The notes beneath the pieces are model-generated. The model ran no database searches. It saw only the letters and a program-made list of their open reading frames with translations, and had not been told where the DNA came from. Positions 57,170 through 64,000 of a DNA stretch of 64,000 nt are shown here, one piece after another. How positions within the stretch are numbered: position 1 is the first letter of the stretch; every line of letters begins with the position of its first letter. The position numbers were made by a program, and so were the translations under genes. This DNA comes from Prosopocoilus inquinatus (taxonomy: Eukaryota; Arthropoda; Insecta; Coleoptera; Lucanidae), in NCBI GenBank assembly GCA_036172665.1, contig CM069876.1, positions 48,639,001 through 48,703,000 on the forward strand. Reading direction: 5' to 3'.

Positions 57170-57600
57170 TGATATGACCTTGACGTTGTCGTTCGAGTTC
57201 GCTGTTGCCGCTCCCGTCCCGTTCCGTTTATAAAAGCGGTTCCCGTTGCCGTTCGTGCGCCGTTCGTCACCGTTTACACGTAACCAAGTTTTAACTTTCG
57301 CCGTTGTTGTTCGGCTTTCAACCAATCGAACGCCAGCCAGCCAGAAATCATGTGTTCAAGGACGTCCGAAACTGTACACATGTAGTTTTATTATCCCTCT
57401 GGGCGCACTATTTTTGTCAGTCTGAACCGCGCCACGTCGAATAGTGTTTTTCAATTGTGCACCTTTTTTGTTGAATAAAATTCGTCGGAAGCCTCGAGTC
57501 GCCGTAAAATATTTTCTAGTGACTCGAGGCTTCCCTTTCATTCAAAATTTTAAATAGTCATTATTATTATTCTCATCAAGCAAAACTTTATTTAAATTAC
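57170..57600 (+). promoter_or_regulatory. TATA-box-like site, poly(A) signal and hairpin: possible LTR or promoter
   Basis: TTTATAAAAGCGG near 57227-57239 lies in a run of CCGTTC/CCGTTG repeats. AATAAA lies near 57474-57479. A perfect 14-bp stem pairs 57487-57500 with 57521-57534 (GGAAGCCTCGAGTC and its mirror). TATA, then poly(A) signal, then a structured tail within 300 bp fits a solo LTR, but no ends or target duplication could be defined. Confidence 0.25.
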
Positions 57601-57689
57601 ATTATTAATTCGTGCCGGCCCTGGCGATGTCGCTGAACGACTGACGTGCTCCCGGCACGTTACGAGTTAATAAAGCAAGACTAGCCCTG

Positions 57690-57870
57690 AGCCCCCTGAT
57701 GTTCGAGGGAAGGGTTTGCACGAATCGGAAACATCATAACATCAACAGGAACCAACCGTGCATCGCGTGACGTAAAGAAAGCCCAACGGCGTCTCAAAGG
57801 TCAAGTGTAACGCAATTTAATCTCTCCGTTGAAATAACAGCCCGCAAAAAATTGTAATTCTCATGAACCA
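57690..57870. repeat. Dispersed repeat, mate at 36075-36245
   Basis: AGGGTTTGCACGAA, ACATCAACAGGAACCAAC, GCGTGACGTAAAGAAAGCCC and TCTCCGTTGAAATAA correspond in order to the copy at 36.1 kb. Non-coding. Confidence 0.55.
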
Positions 57871-58084
57871 CTCGCGTAAAAAGGTAGACGGCGACGAAGA
57901 GATTATGGTAAAAAAATAAACTATTTTTAACGCAATAATTTGTACTGTGTTTATTAAGCAGTGTTACATAACCTAAGGAATGTGGCTAAGCAGGGATAAA
58001 ATTTAGGTAATTTTTAATTTTAACGGCACTATCAACGCCAACGACTAGTTTATAAATCAGCGACAGGGTATTTCGAACAGCGAA

Positions 58085-58235
58085 CTGCAGCTTAAGGCGT
58101 CTTAGACATATTCATGCTCAGGCCTAAGACGACTTAAGCCTAATCATTCTCAGGTCTAAGACGGCTTGGAACTAATCATTCTCAGGCCTAAGACGTCTTA
58201 GACTTAATCATTCTCAGGCCTAAGACGTTCCTTAG
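58085..58235. repeat. ~36-bp CTTAGG palindrome array, four units
   Basis: Units of GACTTAAGCCTAATCATTCT, CAGGTCTAAGACGGCTT and GGCCTAAGACGTCTTAGAC, diverged from one another. Confidence 0.85.
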
Positions 58236-59409
58236 GGGGTTAAAATTATTCGCTTGTCCTTTCCAGAGCTGTTGCGGAGGGGATCGAACTATTCTCCCTT
58301 TTACCAGCGTACCCCGGAATCTCTTTGCGTCGTTTTATCAAAATCAGTTCCTGCACACGAAAACTTAAAAAAAAAAAAAAAAAACAAATCGTATCATCAA
58401 GATTTAGTCAACTGAAGTCGGCTAATCACATCGGAAATGATTGAAAACTCCGTCGTCACGTCTTTCCGGCGTATTCCGGCCGCTTATAAATTCTTAATTT
58501 CGACGAGCGTTATTAACTTAGCGCGCGCGAAGTAGGTCACGATGACGAAATCTAAACTTTTCCGGGGGGCGGGGGGGGGCGAAGGGGAGAGGGGAGGTGT
58601 AATCGCGATAACCGAGCGTTTAACCTCCCGGCCAACACAGAAAAAAAAAAAAAAGAAAATTAACTCGCACCTTCACGGCTCATTTTTTCACATTAAATTG
58701 TAAGTAGGCAGGAATTCCAGGGGCGGTCGATCGATATACAGGGCGATCGATGAGTATAACACGCGGGTCCGGGCCGGTGTAATTTTAAACGGTCGTCGTG
58801 GGCGTCCGCGTACGCTATCGATCTAGTACGTTTGCTTTTTCTTTCAATTTTGGGAGGGGATTAAAAGAAACGTCTTCCGTGAAATGAATCCGATCTTACG
58901 GTGAAAGTCGATCCGCGCTTTGTTCGCACCGTCGTCGATCAATCAGAATTCTTCAGCTAAACGACACTCGAGAGGGTCTTCTGCTCCTGAAAACAAGAAC
59001 GTTCGCGTGGCACGCGGAGCTCGTCGATATGATGCTGTCGGTAACGGAATCCCACTTCTAAGGCCGCCGCCACCACCGGAATGAATGTACTTTAACTCCC
59101 GAATGATTAAGGAGAAAGGTGGCAAGTTAGCGCTGAGAAAGGCAATTCAGCTGTCCCGAGCCAGTACTCGGTTGAAGATGGGCGGTGACGAAAAGGTCGA
59201 GTGCGCCATGAGAACAGCCCCCTAGTTGATGCTACGCACTGCGGAACCCGTCCTCCAAGGATTAACTCAATTAACAATTAACCAAATAACAATATTAAAC
59301 GATGTGTTATAGTTTTCTGGTCCGAAAGTTGGTTATACTGTGTCAAACACCTGTCGGTTTCGTGTTTCAAGTGTCAGACGTCGTAGCCAGGGTTCGCTGA
59401 GCTGGCAAT
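58236..59409. other. Gene-less, CpG-rich, mostly unique sequence
   Basis: A G-rich run lies near 58565-58595 and A runs near 58368 and 58640. GGTCGATCGATATACAGGGC-type text around 58724-58760 is unique. The minus ORF at 58943-59125 has no domain. Candidate regulatory DNA by composition only. Confidence 0.4.
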
Positions 59410-60736
59410 GCGTCGCGTGGAACGATAAGACCTTTTAATAGGATGCCATGTCGTAGGGCGTCGTCCTTCAAATGACGTCGAAAAACGTAAAAAGTATTGA
59501 AAGAGACGGTAGATTCGGAAGACAACACCAAGGAGGACTAAATAAGCGGATTTCTCTGCGGGAACAAAGAAGTCTAATATGAGCATGGGTCGTTGACCTC
59601 TTAAAACTCTTAAAAGAACGCTATATTGTAGGGTGTCGTCCCTCAGATGACGTCGAAAAACTTACTCAGCAAACGGAAAAACGATAGCAGGGAGGAAGTA
59701 AATAAGCGGATTTCTCTGTGGGAACAAAGAAATCTAATATGAGCATCGGTCGTTGACCTTCTAATAGGACGCTACATTGTAGGACGTCGTCCCTCAAATG
59801 ACGTCGAAAGACGTACTCAGCAAACGGAAAAGCGATAGCAAGAAGGAAGTAAATAAGCGGATTTCTCTGTGGGAACAAAGAAATCTAATATGAGCATGGG
59901 TCGTTGACCTTCTAATAGGACGCTACATTGTAGGACGTCGTCCCTTGAAATGACGTCGAAAGACGTACTCAGCAAACGGAAAAGCGATAGCAAGAAGGAA
60001 GTAAATAAGCGGATTTCTCTGTGGGAACACAGAAATCTAATATGAGTATCGGTCGTTGACCTTCTAATAGGACGCTACATTGTAGGACGTCGTCCCTCAA
60101 ATGACGTCGAAAGACGTACTTAGCAAACGGAAAAGCGATAGCAGGAAGGAAGTAAATAAGCGGATTTCTCTGTGGGAACAAAGAAATCTAATATGAGCAT
60201 CGGCCGTTGACCTTGTAATAGGACGCTATATTGTTGGACGTCGTCCCTCAAATGACGTCGAAAGACGTACTCAGCAAACGGAAAAGCGATAGCAGGAAGG
60301 AAGTAAATAAGCGGATTTCTTTGTGGGAACAAAGAAACCTAATATGAGCATCGGTCGTTGACCTCCTAATAGGACGCAATATTGTAGGACGTGGTCCCTC
60401 AAAAAGGAAGGAAGTAAATAAGCGGATTTCTCTGTGGGAACAAAGAAATCTAATATGAGCATCGGCCGTTGACCTTGTAATAGGACGCTATATTGTTGGA
60501 CGTCGTCCCTCAAATGACGTCGAAAGACGTACTCAGCAAACGGAAAAGCGATAGCAGGAAGGAAGTAAATAAGCGGATTTCTTTGTGGGAACAAAGAAAC
60601 CTAATATGAGCATCGGTCGTTGACCTCCTAATAGGACGCAATATTGTAGGACGTGGTCCCTCAAAAAGGAAGGAAGTAAATAAGCGGATTTCTCTGTCGG
60701 AACAAAGAAATCTAATGTGAGCATGGGTCGTTGGAC
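59410..60736. repeat. 151-bp satellite, about eight units
   Basis: GGTCGTTGACC or GGCCGTTGACC recurs at 59588, 59748, 59899, 60051, 60202, 60353, 60463, 60615 and (end) 60726. Other landmarks are AATAGGACGCTACATTGTAG, GACGTCGTCCCTCAAATGAC, GCAAACGGAAAAGCGATAGC and AAATAAGCGGATTTCTCTGT. Two units carry the same ~41-bp deletion (CCCTCAAAAAGGAAGG), so a block of about 262 bp was duplicated whole. The first unit (59410-59587) is diverged. The minus-strand ORFs of 70 and 107 residues are unit readings; 151 is not a multiple of three. Confidence 0.95.
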
Positions 60737-61985
60737 TAGCCTCACATAAATACCTGACTGTTTAACGCAGAAGCGCTCTTGGAATAAGCTGTTTATATCA
60801 ACTCCACAGGTTCACGAAGCATTGATTCGAATTTTGCATAATAAAATGCAACATTTTAAGGAAGTATGTGCGCGTGTCTGTACCACGCGCTGGCGCGTTT
60901 GCCGAACGGTGATAGAGCAAGAGGCCGGAAATAAATTCACGGCAATTTCGGCCCCGATCAGATTACAGTTACAGATAACGTGACTTCCAGACTCGATGAG
61001 AGTGTAATCTCAACGCGCGCCTAAATCGGAAACGTACAGCGTGGCCAACGGTCAACAACTAAAACATACCACACGTGAATATTTGAAGAGAACCAGAGAA
61101 TTAAACTCTAACAAAGCGTACGAAATGCAGAAAACGGGCGGCACAGATTTTGAAATTTGCGGAAGAAGCGAAAAGTACTTCCAAGTGCTTTGTGGAAGGT
61201 CCAAAAGTCTCTTTTAATAATAAAATGCCCCTTATATTTTTTAATCGCTTCCGTTTATCGTCGAGCTTTTTTTTCTTTTTGCGGGGGATTCCATTGTGAT
61301 AATAAATTTTGGTCCTTCGAGCCGGATGTTCGTTTCATGACGCCGGAAAGCTAAATTTTTGCATAAACACCTGCGTCTATTTTAGCTCGTGTAAAGGAAT
61401 TCCTCCCAACGTTTCTGCCTCATAAGTTGCTTGTATCTTCGGAACGACATCGCATAACACTTGCGGCGAATATATGTACAAGATGTAATCAATGGTCGGA
61501 ACTGCAAGCAAGGCAAGCAAGCGTCTGAGAAATGAGCTTTTTACTGCCAAATGATGACTGTAAATACCGGGCGGTGGGAGGGGGGAACTGTTGGCTCATA
61601 TTCAAGCGTCACTTGGGGAAATTACTCAAGACGAACTTTAACAATATTAGCGCAGCCGAGATAACTGCACGCCAGATATACGTCCAGACGTCTATGAGCA
61701 AAGACCAGAATTTTCGCAGTAATTTAAGTTCCGGCTCCGTGCGCGAGGGACAGGCAATTTATGCGCGCCCCATTCTTCGGGGAGCGGGCGGCGTGAATAT
61801 GCCAAGTTTTATAACAATAGCCTTACATGTTCGGGCCAAGAACCGGGCCGACTGGATTGCTCAGGGTAAGCAGACTGCAAAGAGCCCTACAATTCGTTTT
61901 TGGATTAAAAATTTAAATTACTTGACGACGGATGAAAGAATTTCAATTTTAATTAGAAGGCTTACCTTTTATATTAAGGCGGTTA
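60737..61985. other. Gene-less sequence with one unassigned ORF
   Basis: A 172-codon plus-strand ORF (61532-62050) reads MSFLLPNDDCKYRAVGGG at its start and has no recognised domain. Its last 15-20 codons run into a CTTAGG repeat (GRLRTEYDQA), which suggests chance openness. The rest is unique. Confidence 0.4.
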
Positions 61986-62770
61986 TCTCCCGTAGAAAAC
62001 ATCCAATTTTTTTAGTCGGGCGTCTTAGGACCGAGTATGATCAGGCCTAAGAGGCCTCTTCGCGAATAAAATTTTCCTTCCTTTAATCCCTAAGGCCTTT
62101 CAGACTTTGGACACTGCCTCTCCTCGAGTTAAGATTACGCAGCTGGTATACACAGCCCCTTCAGATATCACATAATTAAATGAAAAAAAAAAAAAAAACA
62201 AATGTGCGAAACTTCTTTTCGGCGACGCATGAAACAATTTCAAGGTTTCAATTGTAACGCAAACTTTTCCACTTTGATGAAGCAAGAGAGGCGTTTATTT
62301 CTCCGTCCAAGCGTTCGATTCTCTTAGTGTGGCCCGTCTTAGGCCCGAGCATAACCAGGTCTAAGATGACCCTTCGCAGATAAAATTTTCCTTCCTCTTA
62401 CCCCCGAGGTCTTTTGGCTTGCGGACGCTATCATTTCGTGAGCCAAAGTCCCGAGGCTGATTTATACGATTTTAGATAATTAAATAAAAATAAAAATAAC
62501 GAAACTTCTTTTCGGCGATGCACGACAGAATTTCAAGTTTTTATTGTAACGTAAAATATCGAGATGACAACCGTAGAGGTTAAAACATCCGATTCTTTTA
62601 GTCGGACTCATCTTAGGCCCGAGAACGGTCAGGACTAAGATGACCCTTCGGGTATAACATTTTTTCCCATTCCTACCCTTACGGTCGTTTGGCCAAACAT
62701 TTGATTTAGACGACCATTTAGATTTCAGATAATTAAATGAAAATAAAAATTACGAAATTTCTTTTCGGTT
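61986..62770. repeat. ~280-bp repeat with single CTTAGG hairpins, three units
   Basis: Units near 62005, 62325 and 62595 share GTCTTAGGCCCGAGNA, ATCAGG, CCTAAGATGACCCTTCGC, ATAAAATTTTCCTTCCT, TTTTGGCTTG and end in AATTAAATRAAAATAAAAAT followed by ACGAAATTTCTTTTCGG. Confidence 0.75.
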
Positions 62771-64000
62771 GGGGCTGTATATTTAGTTCAACCCGGATTG
62801 CATCATCTTAGGAAACCGCGCTTCAGACCACGCTCGTTCTTGTTGGTCTTATCATAACAAAAACAGTTTTTTATTATCGTCTTCGTCGTCGCCGCAATTA
62901 TTCCATTTGCGAAACTTAAAATAATCTCATGCTTTGCGTTTTATTTTAGAGCCAATCCTACCCGTATTACCTCATCTTAGGAAACCGCGCTTCAGACCGC
63001 GCTCTTGTTGGTCTTATCACAGCACATTTGCGAAAGTTAAAAATAATCTCATGCTTTGCGTTTTATTTTAGACGCTTTTTTGAGCAATTCGCTTTAAAAT
63101 ACTCCGACCAAGAAATGGTGCAAATTATCGATGCGTGCGCACTTTCTTGTGGTTCTAAAACCTTTCGGAGTTTCTATTTTTGTACGATTGCATCGTCTTT
63201 TACAATCGAGTGCAAGCGTATTTCATTTGTTTCGTGAGAACCGTTCTAAATTATTATTTCACGCCGCCTTTGGAGTGTTATAAAATTTCCGCGTCGCCAT
63301 TTATATTTCGGATAATTAAATTAAGATAAAAATTACGAAATTTCTTTTCGGGGAGTCTGTTACGGTATGAAAACCGCTTTTAGGGAACGGCCTAAACGTA
63401 TTATTTAGTTCGACGCGTTGCATCATCTCAGGAAACCGAGCGGATAATAAGGGCTTCAGACCGCGCTCGTTCTCGTCGGTTTTACCGCAGAAAAAAAAAA
63501 CGCCTTTAATAAATTCCGTTTACACAGCTTGAAATAATCTCACGCTTGGCGTTTTATTTTTGTTTAGGCATTCGTTTTTCCTAATTCAGTTCTTAAAACA
63601 TCAAATGACCTTCCGCTTTGTGTTTTAATTCACACGCTTCCTTTGCGTTCGTTTTAAAATTCTCCGGCCATAAAATTGTGTAAAAATTCCCGATGCACCG
63701 CCATTTATTTTTATGGTTCTAAAGCCTCTCGGACTTCCTACTTCTGGGTAAGATTGCATCATCTTTTGTAAACGAGCGCGAGCGTGTTTCATTTGTTGAA
63801 TCGCGAGAACCGTTTGAAATTATTAATTCACGCCGTTGGAGGGTTATAAAATTTTCTTCGCCACCTGTGGGTGTGTTTTTTAAATTAATTTATGTAAACT
63901 GCAAGTTTTTGCAAGTTAATGTTTTGACGGAAAGTTTCAATTGATCTCATTCTTGCCCTTTGACGACTTTGGGGTTTCCTTACGTCAGATTGACACTCGT
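62771..64000. repeat. ~580-bp repeat, about two units
   Basis: ACGAAATTTCTTTTCGG lies near 62752 and 63336. Within the units, ATCTTAGGAAACCGCGCTTC, CAGACCGCGCTCGTT, AATAATCTCATGCTTTGCGT and TTTTAAAATWCTCCG recur (62803, 62971, 63421; 62920, 63043, 63530; 63097, 63655). The 69-residue ORF at 63028-63237 lies in it and has no domain. Nothing coding is supported up to the window end. Confidence 0.65.

Larger units (their letters stand above)
42117..64000. other. Upstream region of the CCN gene: 5'UTR intron and/or intergenic
   Basis: Because the first coding exon has a 3' splice site, part or all of this interval should be a 5'UTR intron. No first exon or promoter can be pointed to with confidence. 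It is dominated by CTTAGG-family arrays and other repeats listed below. Confidence 0.55.

Noticed and set aside
40225..58235. TTAGG as insect telomere repeat
   Set aside because: TTAGG occurs once per unit inside a palindrome and is never tandem as a pentamer, so this is not telomeric sequence.
59374..60745. Repeated minus-strand ORFs of 70-107 residues
   Set aside because: Same peptide in successive 151-bp units because of the satellite; 151 is not a multiple of three and there is no splice context.
61532..62050. 172-residue plus-strand ORF
   Set aside because: No recognised domain; its C-terminal part is encoded by a CTTAGG repeat unit, and neighbouring sequence is non-coding repeat. A protein search could rescue it, but nothing visible supports it.

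Overview
This looks like a piece of an arthropod genome, most likely an insect. It is AT-rich, rich in homopolymers and full of tandem and dispersed repeats. CpG is not depleted, GT-AG introns are very long, and no ORF behaves like a bacterial gene. The species cannot be fixed from the sequence.

Only one protein-coding gene can be supported, and it lies on the minus strand. It is the 5' part of a CCN-family matricellular protein gene (the CYR61/CTGF/NOV family, called Ccn in flies). Three exons splice in frame. Exon 42116-41986 carries a short 5'UTR, the start codon and a signal peptide. Exon 14671-14503 carries an IGFBP-like domain. Exon 916-825 carries the first half of a VWC domain. The phases agree (phase 0, then phase 1), and the joined reading gives the first 127 residues. 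The rest of VWC and any thrombospondin-1 and cystine-knot exons would lie beyond position 1. The introns are 27,314 and 13,586 bp. The promoter and first non-coding exon(s) lie somewhere in 42.1-64 kb or outside the window.

The introns hold many repeat families. Intron 2 (917-14502) has a ~550-bp repeat, A-rich repeats, poly-C-bearing dispersed repeats, a two-unit 473-bp repeat and a 243-bp satellite of six copies. Intron 1 (14672-41985) has a 358-bp satellite related to the 243-bp one, a ~1.2-kb inverted-repeat transposon nested in a poly-C repeat, a ~430-bp poly-C array and a minus-strand hammerhead ribozyme at 21137-21087. It also has 60-bp, 23-bp and 279-bp arrays, a 125-bp near-perfect palindrome and an 86-bp array broken by a small PIF/Harbinger-like MITE.

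The upstream region (42.1-64 kb) is dominated by one palindromic motif, CTTAGGCC...GGCCTAAG. It is packaged in several arrays with different periods, two of them adjoining sequence that looks like the 3' end of an LTR followed by a tRNA-Lys primer-binding site. There is also an array of TAGATGGCG sites, an ~840-bp dispersed repeat in two direct copies (with a third, partial, inverted copy at 31 kb) and a 151-bp satellite. CpG-rich, repeat-poor islands (about 44.9-45.5, 53.5-54.4 and 58.4-59.1 kb) are the best places to look for promoters or enhancers.

Most long ORFs are by-products of repeats or of A/T-rich low-complexity DNA and were not annotated as genes. Repeat boundaries were read by eye and may be off by tens of bases.
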